Part shown: piece by piece, positions 50,128 through 59,141 of the stretch
Numbering within the stretch: position 1 is the first letter of the stretch
Layout: each line of letters opens with the position of its first letter
Origin: Mycobacterium sp.
Lineage (GTDB): Bacteria; Actinomycetota; Actinomycetes; Mycobacteriales; Mycobacteriaceae
Length of the DNA: 64,000 nucleotides
NCBI GenBank assembly: GCA_020438845.1
Contig: JAGQTV010000028.1
Location: 62,001-126,000, forward strand
Reading direction: 5' to 3'
Program-made: the position numbers and the translations under genes
The notes under the pieces: model-generated
The model's input: the letters and a program-made list of their open reading frames with translations, nothing else
What the model was told of the DNA's origin: nothing
Databases searched by the model: none

Positions 50128-51150
50128 GTGAACAGGAGGATTCTGACGCTGGTGGTGGCCTTGGTGCCCATCGTCGTCTTCGGCGTGCTGGCCGCCGCGG
50201 TCCGGGTTCCCTACGTGGCGCTGGGCCCGGGACCGACGTTTGACACCCTCGGCGAGGTGGACGGCAAGGAGGTCGTCGCAATCGAGGGCACGGCGACCAA
50301 GCCCACCTCCGGGCACCTCAACATGACGACGGTGTCCCAGGTCGACGGCATCACGCTGGGGCAGGCGATCGCGCTGTGGGCCTCGGGCAGCAACCAACTC
50401 CTGCCGCGGGACCTGGTGTTCCCGCCGGAGAAGTCCCGCGAGGACATCGAGAAGACCCAGGCCGCGGACTTCCACAGCTCCGAGGACAACGCCAAGTTCG
50501 CCGCGCTGAACTACCTGCAATACCCCAAGGCGGTGACCGTGGAAAAGGTCAACGACCCGGGACCCTCGGTGAGCAAGCTGGAGGTCGGCGACGCCATCGA
50601 CGCGGTCGACGGCGTCAAGGTCGCCGCCGTCGAGCAGTTCTCCAAGCTGCTTAAGTCCACCAAGCCCGACCAGGAGATCGTCGTCGACTTCCGCCGCAAG
50701 AACGCCGCACCCGGTACCGCGCGGATCAAGCTGGGCAAAAACGAGGACCGTGACTACGGCTACCTGGGCATCGCCGTGCTCGACGCCCCGTGGGTGCCGT
50801 TCACCATCGACTTCAACCTCGCCAACATCGGCGGCCCGTCGGCGGGGATGATCTTCAGCCTGGCCGTGATCGACAAGCTGACCACCGGCGACCTCAACGG
50901 CGGCAAGTTCATCGCCGGCACCGGCAGCATCGGGGCCGACGGCCGGGTCGGCCCCATCGGGGGTATCACGCACAAGATGGCCAGCGCCCAGGAGGCGGGG
51001 GCCGAGGTTTTCCTGGTGCCCGCCGACAACTGCGACGAGGCCCGCACGGTCCACGGCGACACCATGCAGCTGGTCAAGGTCGAGACCCTGCCGCAGGCCG
51101 TCGACGCCCTCAAGGCCCTGAGCTCGGGTGGCAAGCCGCCGCTGTGCTAG
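50128..51150 (+). CDS. PDZ / Lon-type (S16) membrane-anchored protease, Rv3194c-like
   Basis: 340 residues: a signal-anchor helix (ILTLVVALVPIVVFGVLAA), a PDZ domain (about 145-205, VGDAIDAVDGVKVA), and a Lon-type serine protease domain with the Ser-Lys dyad in GGPSAG (Ser238) and GGITHK (Lys283). Length equals the M. tuberculosis homologue. It is an extracytoplasmic quality-control or regulatory protease; natural substrates are not known. GTG 50128 lies 7 nt after a TACCCT -10 hexamer, which makes it leaderless. The UPF0182 gene follows on the same strand after 76 bp. Confidence 0.9.
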   Translation: MNRRILTLVVALVPIVVFGVLAAAVRVPYVALGPGPTFDTLGEVDGKEVVAIEGTATKPTSGHLNMTTVSQVDGITLGQAIALWASGSNQLLPRDLVFPPEKSREDIEKTQAADFHSSEDNAKFAALNYLQYPKAVTVEKVNDPGPSVSKLEVGDAIDAVDGVKVAAVEQFSKLLKSTKPDQEIVVDFRRKNAAPGTARIKLGKNEDRDYGYLGIAVLDAPWVPFTIDFNLANIGGPSAGMIFSLAVIDKLTTGDLNGGKFIAGTGSIGADGRVGPIGGITHKMASAQEAGAEVFLVPADNCDEARTVHGDTMQLVKVETLPQAVDALKALSSGGKPPLC

Positions 51151-51226
51151 CTGTGCTGACCACGGCCGTCACGCCGCCTCGGCGCGCGATGCGTAAGGTT
51201 GACACCGTGATCCCAGGACCACGCCT

Positions 51227-54205
51227 ATGAGCATGCGTCAACCCGCCCGGATGCCGACCTTGAGTCGGCGCGGCCGCACCCTGGCCGGCGTCGCCGCCGT
51301 GATCGTGCTGCTGCTGATCATCGGTCCACGCCTGATCGACACCTACGTCAGTTGGCTGTGGTTCGGCGAGATGGGCTACCGCTCGGTGTTCACCACGGTG
51401 CTGTTCACCAGGCTGGTGGTGTTCGTCGCCGCCGCCCTGCTGGTCGGGCTGATCGTTTTCGCCGGGCAGGCGCTGGCCTACCGCACCCGGCCGGTGTTCG
51501 TACCCAGCGGCGGGGCCACCGACCCGGTGGCCCGCTACCGGATGGCGGTGCTGACCAAGCTGCGCGCGTTCGCATTCGGGGTGCCCGCTGTGATCGGCGT
51601 CCTGGCCGGTCTTGTCGCCCAGGGCTATTGGATGCGGGTGCAGTTGTTCCTGCACGGCGGCAACTTCGGGGTCGTCGACCCGCAGTTCGGCCGCGACCTG
51701 GGCTTCTACGCCTTCGACCTGCCGTTCTACCGGCTGCTGCTGACGTTCGTGTTCGTGGCGGTCTTTTTGGCCTTCATCGCCAACCTGGTGACGCACTACG
51801 TGTTCGGCGGCATCCGGCTGGCCGCCGGCACCGGCATGCTCAGCCGGGCGGCGCGCATCCAGCTGGTCAGCCTGGTCGGGGTGCTGATGCTGCTCAAGGC
51901 GGTGGCCTACTGGCTGGACCGTTACGAGTTGCTCAGCCACACCCGGATGGGCAAGCCGTTCACCGGGGCGGGCTACACCGACATCAACGCCGTCCTGCCG
52001 GCCAAGATGATCCTGGCTGCGATCGCGCTGATCTGTGCGGCGGCGGTGTTCTCGGCGCTGTTCTTGAAGGATCTGCGCTTCCCCGCGATCGGGGTGGTCC
52101 TGCTGCTGCTGAGCTCGCTGATCATCGGCGCCGGCTGGCCGCTGATCGTCGAGCAGTTCAGCGTCAAACCCAATGCTGCGCAGAAGGAGTCTGAGTTCAT
52201 CTCTCGCAGCATCACCGCAACCCGACAGGCTTACGGGTTGACCAGCGAGACGGTCACCTACCGCGACTACTCCGGCAACACCCCCGTCGGCGCCCAGCAG
52301 GTGGCCGCCGACCGGGCCACCACCTCCAACATCCGGGTGCTCGACCCGACCATCATCAGCCCGGCGTTCACCCAGTTCCAGCAGGGCAAGAACTTCTACT
52401 ACTTCCCCGACCAGCTGTCCATCGACCGCTACCTGGGCCCCGACGGCAACCTGCGCGACTTTGTGGTGGCCGCCCGAGAACTCAACCCGGCCCGGTTGAT
52501 CGACAACCAGCGCGACTGGATCAACCGCCACACCGTCTACACCCACGGCAACGGGTTCATCGCCTCCCCGGCGAACACCGTGCGCGGAATCGCCAACGAC
52601 CCCAACCAGAACGGCGGCTATCCGGAGTTCCTGGCCTCCGTCGTCGGCGCCAACGGCAGCGTCGTCTCACCGGGGCCGGCCCCGCTGGATCAGCCGCGCA
52701 TCTACTTCGGGCCGGTGATCGCCTCCGGTCCGGCCGACTACGCGATCGTCGGCAAGAACGGCAACGACCGCGAGTACGACTACGAGACCAACACCGAGAC
52801 CAAGAACTACACCTACACCGGTGTGGGCGGGGTTCCGGTGGGCAACTGGCTCGCCCGTGGGTTGTTCGCGGCGAAGTTCGCCGAGCGGAACTTCCTGTTC
52901 TCCAACGTGATCGGTCCCAACAGCCGCATCCTGTTCAACCGAGATCCGGCCAACCGGGTCAAGGCCGTCGCCCCGTGGCTCACCACCGACTCCACGGTGT
53001 ATCCGGCGATCGTCAACAAGCGCATGGTGTGGATCATCGACGGCTACACCACCCTGGACAACTATCCATATTCGGAACTGACGTCGCTGAATTCGGCCAC
53101 CGTGGACTCCAACGAGATCGCGTTCAACCGGTTGCTGCCCGACAAGCAGGTGTCCTACATCCGCAACTCGGTCAAGGCCACCGTCGACGCCTACGACGGC
53201 ACCGTCTCGCTCTACGCCCAGGACGAGAAGGACCCGGTGCTGGCGGCCTGGATGAAGGTCTTCCCCGGAACGGTCAAGCCGCGCAGCGAGATCACGACCG
53301 AACTGGCCGAGCACCTGCGCTACCCCGAGGACCTGTTCAAGGTGCAGCGAATGCTGCTGGCCAAGTATCACGTCGATGACCCGGTGACGTTCTTCTCCAC
53401 CTCGGACTTCTGGGACGTGCCGCTGGATCCCAACCCGACCGCGTCGAGTTTCCAGCCGCCGTACTACATCGTCGCCAAAGACATTGCCAAGGGCGATAAT
53501 TCGCCCTCGTTCCAGCTGACGACTGCGATGAACCGGTTCCGCCGCGACTTCCTGGCCGCCTACATCAGTGCCAGTTCCGACCCGGACAACTACGGCAAGC
53601 TCACCGTGCTCACCATCCCCGGCCAGGTCAACGGCCCCAAGCTGGCGTTCAACGCGATCAGCACCGACACCGCAGTGTCCCAGGATCTCGGCGTCATCGG
53701 CCGTGACAATCAGAACCGCATCCGGTGGGGCAACCTGCTGACCCTGCCGGTCGGGCAGGGCGGACTGCTCTATGTCGCACCGGTTTACGCCTCGCCCGGT
53801 ACCTCGGACGCCGCCTCGTCCTACCCGCGGCTGATCCGGGTGGCGATGATGTACAACGACAAGGTCGGCTACGGACCGACGGTGTCCTCGGCCCTGGACG
53901 GCATCTTCGGCCCGGGCGCGGGGGCGACCGCGACGGGCCCGGCTCCCGACGGCAGCCAGCCGGCCGCCAAACCCACCGACACCGCCGCCGCGGCGGCACC
54001 CCGGCCGGAGGTGCCCACCCCGCCGGTGGCCGCGCTGCCACCCGGGGGAGTTTCGCTGTCGTCGGCGAAGGCCGCCGCGCTGCAGGAGGTGCAGTCTGCC
54101 CTGGGTGCGGTGCGCGACGCCCAGCGCAGCGGCAACTTCGCCCAGTACGGGGCGGCACTGCAACGCCTCGACGAAGCGATGAACCGCTTCGAGGGCGCCA
54201 AGTAG
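51227..54205 (+). CDS. UPF0182 large membrane protein (Rv3193c-like)
   Basis: 992 residues: about seven transmembrane helices in the first 320 residues (e.g. [37 protein letters not shown]), then a large exported domain with family blocks such as [39 protein letters not shown] and [15 protein letters not shown] Pro/Ala-rich linker and a C-terminal coiled coil finish it. UPF0182 proteins are present in actinobacteria and cyanobacteria; function unknown. ATG 51227 is followed within three codons by another ATG. Confidence 0.92.
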   Translation: MSMRQPARMPTLSRRGRTLAGVAAVIVLLLIIGPRLIDTYVSWLWFGEMGYRSVFTTVLFTRLVVFVAAALLVGLIVFAGQALAYRTRPVFVPSGGATDPVARYRMAVLTKLRAFAFGVPAVIGVLAGLVAQGYWMRVQLFLHGGNFGVVDPQFGRDLGFYAFDLPFYRLLLTFVFVAVFLAFIANLVTHYVFGGIRLAAGTGMLSRAARIQLVSLVGVLMLLKAVAYWLDRYELLSHTRMGKPFTGAGYTDINAVLPAKMILAAIALICAAAVFSALFLKDLRFPAIGVVLLLLSSLIIGAGWPLIVEQFSVKPNAAQKESEFISRSITATRQAYGLTSETVTYRDYSGNTPVGAQQVAADRATTSNIRVLDPTIISPAFTQFQQGKNFYYFPDQLSIDRYLGPDGNLRDFVVAARELNPARLIDNQRDWINRHTVYTHGNGFIASPANTVRGIANDPNQNGGYPEFLASVVGANGSVVSPGPAPLDQPRIYFGPVIASGPADYAIVGKNGNDREYDYETNTETKNYTYTGVGGVPVGNWLARGLFAAKFAERNFLFSNVIGPNSRILFNRDPANRVKAVAPWLTTDSTVYPAIVNKRMVWIIDGYTTLDNYPYSELTSLNSATVDSNEIAFNRLLPDKQVSYIRNSVKATVDAYDGTVSLYAQDEKDPVLAAWMKVFPGTVKPRSEITTELAEHLRYPEDLFKVQRMLLAKYHVDDPVTFFSTSDFWDVPLDPNPTASSFQPPYYIVAKDIAKGDNSPSFQLTTAMNRFRRDFLAAYISASSDPDNYGKLTVLTIPGQVNGPKLAFNAISTDTAVSQDLGVIGRDNQNRIRWGNLLTLPVGQGGLLYVAPVYASPGTSDAASSYPRLIRVAMMYNDKVGYGPTVSSALDGIFGPGAGATATGPAPDGSQPAAKPTDTAAAAAPRPEVPTPPVAALPPGGVSLSSAKAAALQEVQSALGAVRDAQRSGNFAQYGAALQRLDEAMNRFEGAK

Positions 54206-54242
54206 GGCTGCTTTTGCTGGCCCTTGCTACAGCGGACTGAGC

Positions 54243-54647
54243 TCAGCCGGCTCGGTGTTTTTGCAGCGCGAACGCTCCCGCGCCGGCGAAGGCGATCACC
54301 AGGAACGCAAGGGCATACAGCACGGCGAGCTCGCCGCCGTTCTCGATGGGCAATAGGCCCTTGGGCTGGTGCTCGGTGAAGTAGGCGAAGGCCATCTCGC
54401 CGAGGCCGACCAGGGCGGCCAGCCGGCTGAACACACCGAGGATCAGCAGCACGCCGATGATGAGTTCGATGAGGCCGGCGTACCAGTACGGCCAGTTGCC
54501 GACCGGGATCTTGCCGACGGAAGTGGCAGGCCAGCCCAACACCTTGGCACTGCCGTGGAGGGCGAACATGAATCCGATGAGGATCCGGAAGATACCGAGC
54601 ACGGGGGAGGAGTGCTGGCTGAGACGGGCGTCCAGGTTCTGGGTCAT
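54243..54647 (-). CDS. DoxX-family membrane protein
   Basis: 134 residues with four transmembrane helices and the DoxX hallmarks RILIGFMFALHGSAKV, IELIIGVLLILG and MAFAYFTEH. DoxX proteins in mycobacteria are linked to thiosulfate/superoxide-detoxifying membrane complexes; no partner genes are adjacent. ATG 54647 lies 6 nt after a TACGCT hexamer, a leaderless arrangement. It converges with the UPF0182 gene. Confidence 0.88.
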   Translation of the reverse strand: MTQNLDARLSQHSSPVLGIFRILIGFMFALHGSAKVLGWPATSVGKIPVGNWPYWYAGLIELIIGVLLILGVFSRLAALVGLGEMAFAYFTEHQPKGLLPIENGGELAVLYALAFLVIAFAGAGAFALQKHRAG

Positions 54648-54710
54648 GGGGTTAGCGTAGGGCGGTTTGCGCGGCTGGGCAGGGCCTTGGCGAGCTCATT
54701 AGCTGCGGAT

Positions 54711-54740
54711 TTGGCGCGCTTGGTGGTACTTGGGTAGCCT
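54711..54740 (+). promoter_or_regulatory. Promoter of the initiator tRNA gene
   Basis: TTGGCG (54711-54716), 18 bp, then TAGCCT (54735-54740) forms a SigA-type promoter whose start site would lie about 7 nt before the tRNA 5' end. Confidence 0.55.
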
Positions 54741-54753
54741 TTGGGAGCAACGT

Positions 54754-54827
54754 CGCGGGGTGGAGCAGCTCGGTAGCTCGCTGGGCTCATAACCCAGAGG
54801 TCGCAGGTTCGAATCCTGTCCCCGCTA
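54754..54827 (+). tRNA. Initiator tRNA-fMet (CAU)
   Basis: 74 nt that fold into a complete cloverleaf: acceptor stem CGCGGGG with CCCCGCT, D-loop AGCTCGGTAG, anticodon stem and loop CTGGG-CTCATAA-CCCAG (anticodon CAT), T-arm CAGGTTCGAATCCTG, and discriminator A. Two initiator features are present: a 1-72 mismatch (C·U) in the acceptor stem and the three consecutive G-C pairs in the anticodon stem. CCA is not encoded. It is followed by an intrinsic terminator. Confidence 0.97.
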
Positions 54828-54833
54828 CTGAAT

Positions 54834-54868
54834 GGCCAGGTGAGAGGTAATTTACCTCTCACCTGGCC
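54834..54868 (+). terminator. Terminator of tRNA-fMet
   Basis: A perfect 15-bp stem, GGCCAGGTGAGAGGT with ACCTCTCACCTGGCC, around the 5-nt loop AATTT, starts 6 nt after the tRNA; a T-rich stretch TGCTTTCT follows. The near-symmetric form also allows bidirectional function. Confidence 0.85.
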
Positions 54869-55264
54869 TGCTTTCTATGGATGATGAGTCGGTATGTACT
54901 ACCGCGCCCTCGACCATGGCGGCGACCAGCCGACCTCAGGGAGTTTGCCGGATGCGGTGCTGACGTCACCGGGCCCGGGCATTCTAGTTGTCCTAATACC
55001 AGCTTTCGTCCTACCGACGATCATCTCGATTGCGATCTGCTACTCGGTACCCAGCACCCCGACAACCGCCAGGGGTCGTTTTCGTCGCTGATCGTCAAGT
55101 CAGCCCTCGAGACACCATTCCTGGTGACGGAGCACGCGCTCGTAGGAGTCACTCGTTCGTCCAGTACGGCCGCCACCGTTCGTCGAGAAACCGATTGAGT
55201 TCTGCCTTCGTCCAGCACGAGGGCATGCGGCCGCCGACTTTGTTCACCAAGGAGAATGATCGGC
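54869..55264. other. 396-bp stretch with no clear gene
   Basis: Between the tRNA terminator and the lipoprotein gene. A 65-codon frame (54894-55091, plus) starts with ATG and contains a hydrophobic run LVVLIPAFVLPTIISIAICY, which could be a small membrane protein, but it has no ribosome site and no recognisable family, so it is not called as a gene. No palindromes, attachment repeat or tRNA fragment matching the adjoining tRNA-fMet 3' end was seen. Confidence 0.4.
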
Positions 55265-55753
55265 ATGGCGGGTGCACTCGGGAAAGTGGCTGTCGCTGCG
55301 CTGGTCTGCATGGGTGTGAGCGCATGTTCGTCCGAATCGCAGCCGATATCCCAGGCCGCCCCGGCAAGTTCGTCGACCCGACAAACTTCGTCTGCCGCGT
55401 CCACGGTGGCGACTACGACGACCCCTTCCTGTGTCGGGCTGTCGATCTGCACCCCGCCGCCGCCCGACGCAGAGGGCAATTCACCGTGCAGCTACCGCGA
55501 CGGCTGGGACGCCGATCCGTCGGGATTGGGGATCAACGTCTACTACTTCCCGGAATCGTCCACCAATGCCGACGAGGTGACCGCCGACATCCGCATGAAG
55601 GACGGCAGCGTCGCATCCCAGATCGCTGCGATTGACGCGGGCCAGACATTTCATCGGTTCCAGTTCCCCGGCATCGACAAGGCGACCGTGCAGGAAGTGC
55701 TGTTGAACACCGGCTCCGGTCGGTGCTTTGTCATCGGCCCGGACGGCAGCTGA
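55265..55753 (+). CDS. Putative lipoprotein
   Basis: 162 residues. The signal ends in a lipobox MGVSAC, with lipidated Cys near residue 21, followed by a Ser/Thr/Ala-rich linker (SSSTRQTSSAASTVATTTT) and a compact C-terminal domain with Cys pairs (PSCVGLSIC, SPCSYRDG, GRCFVIG). The pattern is common in mycobacterial envelope lipoproteins of unknown function. ATG 55265 is preferred to ATG 55256, because the AAGGAG site is 10 nt upstream of it but only 2 nt from the other. A dispersed palindrome follows its stop codon by 41 bp. Confidence 0.78.
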   Translation: MAGALGKVAVAALVCMGVSACSSESQPISQAAPASSSTRQTSSAASTVATTTTPSCVGLSICTPPPPDAEGNSPCSYRDGWDADPSGLGINVYYFPESSTNADEVTADIRMKDGSVASQIAAIDAGQTFHRFQFPGIDKATVQEVLLNTGSGRCFVIGPDGS

Positions 55754-55794
55754 CGCCCTCGAGCAGCAGCACAAGACGGACCCGTCCGGTGATG

Positions 55795-55838
55795 CTTGTC
55801 GAAAAGTGGTATCGCCGGCGATATCGCCTTTCCGCAAG
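55795..55838. repeat. Dispersed palindromic element, copy 2
   Basis: A 44-bp imperfect palindrome centred on ATCGCCGGCGAT with outer arms CTTG/CAAG and mostly complementary interior. Its left flank GGACCCG...GATGCTT matches the reverse complement of copy 1 at 48043-48088. It lies between the lipoprotein stop codon and the convergent methyltransferase stop codon. Confidence 0.72.
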
Positions 55839-55874
55839 ACACATTGGTCAAGCCCCGGGGCCGAACGGCCGGGC

Positions 55875-56690
55875 TCAGCGACGGCGTCCGGTGACTATCA
55901 AGTACTCCCAGTTCATCACCGACGATCCGGCCAATTCCCGGTCGCCCAGCGCGGCAAGTTCGGCGTCGAGTGCGGCGACCTTGTCGGGGTCCTCGGCGAT
56001 TCCCCGGTACGCCGTTATCGTGGGGCCGTAATAGGCCTTGAAGTAGTCGCGGAAGGCCGCGCCGTCGGCGAACCCGTGGACCGGTAGCGCGCCGCGGCTG
56101 GTGTCGACATCGACCCGGTCGCCGAACAATGCCTGCACGTGGCTCTCGTCGCCCCACAGCGGCGGCGGTTGGACGCCGGGTGGTGGCGTCGGCAGGTAGG
56201 GCCTCATGGTGGCGAACATCCGCCCGACGAAGCCCTGCGGGGTCCAACTCAGCACCGACACCGTGCCGCCCGGCCGGCACACCCGGATCAGCTCGTCGGC
56301 GCACTGTTGGTGGTGCGGGGCGAACATGATTCCGATGCAGGAGATGACGGCGTCGAACTCACCGTCGTCGAACGGAAGCGCTTCGGCGTTGGCCTCCAGG
56401 AACTCCACCTCCACCCCGCGGTCGTCAGCCACGGCACGCCCGTGCGCCAGCAGCTCGGGGCACAGGTCGCTGGCGACCACGTGGGCCCCGAGGCCAGCCG
56501 CGGCGAACGCCGCGTTCCCGGTGCCGGCGGCGACGTCGAGTACTCGCTGCCCAGGCCGAATGCCCGCTGCCGCAGCGAGTTCCGACCCGAGCGGGGACAC
56601 CAGCTCATTGGCGATCGTGCGATAGTCGCCCAGCGCCCACATCGCGCGGTGCTTGGCTTCCAACTCACGCTCGATGGTTGTTGCACTCAT
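55875..56690 (-). CDS. Class I SAM-dependent methyltransferase
   Basis: 271-residue methyltransferase. Motif I is VLDVAAGTGNAAF (about 49-61), motif II acid in VVASDLCPELL, and post-I/IV features ALPFDDGEFDAVISCIGIMF and RVCRPGGTVSVLSW follow; the fold is the Methyltransf_11/UbiE-like type. The substrate cannot be assigned. ATG 56690 has an AAAGGGGA ribosome site. It is divergent from an HxlR-type regulator and probably regulated by it. The C-terminal part, with FKAYYGPTITAY, is longer than minimal methyltransferases. Confidence 0.88.
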   Translation of the reverse strand: MSATTIERELEAKHRAMWALGDYRTIANELVSPLGSELAAAAGIRPGQRVLDVAAGTGNAAFAAAGLGAHVVASDLCPELLAHGRAVADDRGVEVEFLEANAEALPFDDGEFDAVISCIGIMFAPHHQQCADELIRVCRPGGTVSVLSWTPQGFVGRMFATMRPYLPTPPPGVQPPPLWGDESHVQALFGDRVDVDTSRGALPVHGFADGAAFRDYFKAYYGPTITAYRGIAEDPDKVAALDAELAALGDRELAGSSVMNWEYLIVTGRRR

Positions 56691-56771
56691 CTCATTCCCC
56701 TTTCATCGTGCTGATCTCAGCGTGCGCTTCCAGGGCGAACCGAGTCCAGTGCCGGATGTGAACCACTGCCG

Positions 56772-56813
56772 GTACAACATCTGTACTAGTCGGCTCGGAC
56801 GGCGTGTACTGGT
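56772..56813. promoter_or_regulatory. Candidate HxlR operator between methyltransferase and regulator genes
   Basis: GTACA (56772-56776) and TGTAC (56782-56786) form an inverted repeat with a 5-nt spacer. A direct repeat TGTACTAGT (56782) / TGTACTGGT (56805) occurs 23 bp apart, about two helical turns. Both lie in the 147-bp divergent gap, a usual place for operators of this regulator class. Confidence 0.5.
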
Positions 56814-56837
56814 AACAGATCCGGAAAGGGGCTAGCG

Positions 56838-57512
56838 ATGTCGACCTACGGACAGTTCTGCCCGGTGGCCAAGGCGATGGAACTTCTCGATGAACGCTGG
56901 ACGCTGCTGGTGGTACGCGAGTTGCTACAGGGCAGCGCTCATTTCAACGACCTACGCCGCGGAGTACCCAGGATGTCGCCGGCGCTGTTGTCCAAGCGGC
57001 TCAAGTCGCTGGCCCGGGCTGGTGTTGTCGAACGCAGCGAGGTCGACGGGCGGGCGAGCTACTCGCTGACCGAGTGCGGGCGGGAACTATCCGACGTCGT
57101 CGACGCGCTGGGTGCGTGGGGCGTGCGGTGGGTGGGCGAGATCGGCGACGACGACCTGGACCCCCATCTGCTGATGTGGGACATGCAACGTCACCTGCCG
57201 CTGGACCGGTGGCCGCGGGCTCGCACCACGGTGGCCTTCCGCCTCGACGGCGTCGCCCCGAAAGCGTCGCACTGGTGGCTGGTGGTCTCCGAGGGGCGTG
57301 CCGACGTATGCGATTTCGACCCGGGTTACGACATCACCGCCACCGTGAGCACCAGCCTGCGCACCCTGACCCAGATCTGGCGCGGCGACGTGTCATGGTC
57401 ACGGGCCCTTCACGACGGCAGCGCCGTCCTCTCTGGCAGCGGCGAATCACGAACGGCGTTGCCGGACTGGATCGGTCAGTCGAAGCTTGCGGCGGTACCC
57501 CGCCCGTCGTAA
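56838..57512 (+). CDS. HxlR-family regulator with C-terminal sterol-carrier-like domain
   Basis: 224 residues. The first 95 are an HxlR winged-helix: the N-terminal CPVAKAMELLDERWTLLVVRELL, then FNDLRRGVPRMSPALLSKRLK and a wing ERSEVDGRASYSLTECG. The remaining ~120 residues resemble an SCP2-like domain (FRLDGVAPKASHWWLVVSEGRADVC, VSTSLRTLTQIWRGD), a combination known in mycobacteria and other actinobacteria. The N-terminal Cys in FCPVAKA is positioned like redox-sensing cysteines of the family. ATG 56838 has an AAAGGGGC ribosome site. It most likely controls the divergent methyltransferase gene. Confidence 0.85.
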   Translation: MSTYGQFCPVAKAMELLDERWTLLVVRELLQGSAHFNDLRRGVPRMSPALLSKRLKSLARAGVVERSEVDGRASYSLTECGRELSDVVDALGAWGVRWVGEIGDDDLDPHLLMWDMQRHLPLDRWPRARTTVAFRLDGVAPKASHWWLVVSEGRADVCDFDPGYDITATVSTSLRTLTQIWRGDVSWSRALHDGSAVLSGSGESRTALPDWIGQSKLAAVPRPS

Positions 57513-57638
57513 CTCCCGCCCCCGGCAGTCGATGTCGAGGCTTTGCGAACAGGCTCTGAGAAGCTGTGCGATAAACGCTTCGACTACCGCTCACAGGCAA
57601 CGTCTGCTTCGCGATCCGGTTGGTCAGGAAGAGAGATC

Positions 57639-58295
57639 ATGGCAGCCGAAATTGCACCACTGACCCACAGCATTTTGATCATCAACTACTTCGGCGACGT
57701 CGTGTTCGCGGTCAGCGGTGCATTGACCGCGGCCCGGTACCGGATGGACGTGATCGGGTTTGTGGTGGTCGGCACCATCACCGGGATCGGCGGCGGAACC
57801 CTCCGTGACCTGCTGCTGGGCCGCACTGTCTGGTGGACACAGAACCCACTCGAGGTGGTGCTCTGCATGGTGGCGGCGCTGGCGACCTTTCTTGTCGCCG
57901 GGCACCGCATCAATTACCGGAAGGGCATGGTCTGGGCTGACGCCCTCGGCCTGTCGGCCTTTGCAGTCGTGGGCTGCAACATTGCTCTCAACTTCGGTGC
58001 GCCTTTTGTCATCGCGATCTTTATGGGCGTGGTCACCGCGACCGGAGGCGGCGTCATTCGGGATGTGCTCACCAACACCCGGCCCATGATCACGAGCGGA
58101 CAACCGTATGCCACCGCCGCGCTGCTGGGATCCCTTACCTACGCCGGTCTGCACCACTTCGGAGCCCCGGAAATCGCCGCAGAACTGGTATCGGTCGCAG
58201 CGGCATTCACCCTGCGGGCGTCAGCGATAGTCCTCGACATACGCATGGGACCACCCGGCCAATTCTTACGGTTCGGCAGACGGCAGAGCGGCTAG
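57639..58295 (+). CDS. TRIC/YicG-type (UPF0126) membrane channel family
   Basis: 218-residue membrane protein with about seven transmembrane helices in two homologous halves, each with a Gly-rich motif: TGIGGGTLRDLLLGR (first half) and TATGGGVIRDVLTNT (second half), both followed by a charged Arg-Asp. This duplicated G-G-G-x-x-R-D motif defines the bacterial TRIC-type trimeric cation channel family (YicG in E. coli, proposed glycine transport). ATG 57639 has an AGGAAGAG ribosome site. Confidence 0.9.
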   Translation: MAAEIAPLTHSILIINYFGDVVFAVSGALTAARYRMDVIGFVVVGTITGIGGGTLRDLLLGRTVWWTQNPLEVVLCMVAALATFLVAGHRINYRKGMVWADALGLSAFAVVGCNIALNFGAPFVIAIFMGVVTATGGGVIRDVLTNTRPMITSGQPYATAALLGSLTYAGLHHFGAPEIAAELVSVAAAFTLRASAIVLDIRMGPPGQFLRFGRRQSG

Positions 58296-58340
58296 GTGTG
58301 TGGGTCCGTCGAAGCTGAGCGAGTCAGGCGATACTGGGTT

Positions 58341-58586
58341 GTGGTCAGAAATCCCCGCATCTGGATCTACTTGGTGGTCGGACTCGTGGCTGCTGGCCTT
58401 ATCGGATACTCCGAATGGCGCGACTCCGACGCTCAACGTCTCAAGCGCTGCGTCGATGCCTCCATGAATCAGATGATGCAGGACACTCCGGCGCTGGGCG
58501 GCTTCGAGAACGCCCAAACCGCCTTGGTCGCGATGTCGCGCGCACGGTGCATAAAGCACCTCGGGATCAGCCCCCAGCCACAGTAA
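58341..58586 (+). CDS. Small single-TM protein
   Basis: About 81 residues (96 if the GTG at 58296 is used): a short start, a transmembrane helix (IWIYLVVGLVAAGLIGY), and a 45-residue exported or cytoplasmic part with two cysteines (LKRCVD, RARCIK). No family was recognised. It follows the TRIC-type gene by 45 bp on the same strand. Start choice is uncertain; a GATACT hexamer lies 5 nt before GTG 58341. Confidence 0.45.
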   Translation: MVRNPRIWIYLVVGLVAAGLIGYSEWRDSDAQRLKRCVDASMNQMMQDTPALGGFENAQTALVAMSRARCIKHLGISPQPQ

Positions 58587-58646
58587 GGATCACGCCTCGC
58601 TCTCGGTAGAAGCCAAGCCGTCCACGATCCCCGGTAGCCTCAGATA

Positions 58647-59030
58647 ATGCCGGATACCGTACGGGAATTCATCGGTGTCTATGACGCTGACGGCACCGTC
58701 CTCGGCGAGGCGCGCTACTGGATCGGGGCCCGACTCGGTCGGACGCACTGCGCGCTGTGCGAGATCACCCACGGGCTGTTCACGGAGCGGGCCGACTGGC
58801 GGCGCTGTCGAGATCAACTCGACGTCGGGTTCCAGACCTATCACCGCAATGATGCTCCCGAGGATGTACTCGCCGTGGGGTCACCGGCGCCGTTCGTGGT
58901 GGCTCGCACCGACGGTGGCCTGGTTGCCCTGCTTGGCCCCGAGGAACTCGACGCGTGCGCCGGCGATGTCGAGGAGTTCCGCCGGGCCCTGATGCGAGCG
59001 TGTGCCGAACGGAACCTCGACGGAATCTGA
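58647..59030 (+). CDS. Conserved hypothetical protein (GTP/metal-site-like CxxC)
   Basis: 127 residues. The N-terminal part contains DADGTVLGEARYWIG and RTHCALCEITHG, where HCALC could bind metal together with downstream residues; a C-terminal acidic-helical part follows. I do not recognise the family. ATG 58647 is supported by a TAGCCT hexamer ending 6 nt upstream (leaderless). It is 60 bp after the previous small gene and converges on the NrtR-like gene. Confidence 0.6.
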   Translation: MPDTVREFIGVYDADGTVLGEARYWIGARLGRTHCALCEITHGLFTERADWRRCRDQLDVGFQTYHRNDAPEDVLAVGSPAPFVVARTDGGLVALLGPEELDACAGDVEEFRRALMRACAERNLDGI

Positions 59031-59141
59031 AGAGGTTCGCACCTGCATCTCGGCTGCCATGGCGATGTGGTTTCCGGCCGTGGGTCAAATTCGGCGCGCC
59101 GGGTGCGGGGGAGGGACTACGGGAGCCACGGCAGGCCCGGC

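Noticed and set aside
54894-55091. 65-codon ORF with a hydrophobic segment
   Set aside because: No ribosome site, no leaderless -10 and no recognised family; kept only as a note in the intergenic entry.
54828-55264. Prophage or integrative element attachment site after the tRNA
   Set aside because: No integrase gene and no second copy of the tRNA 3' end were seen in the window.
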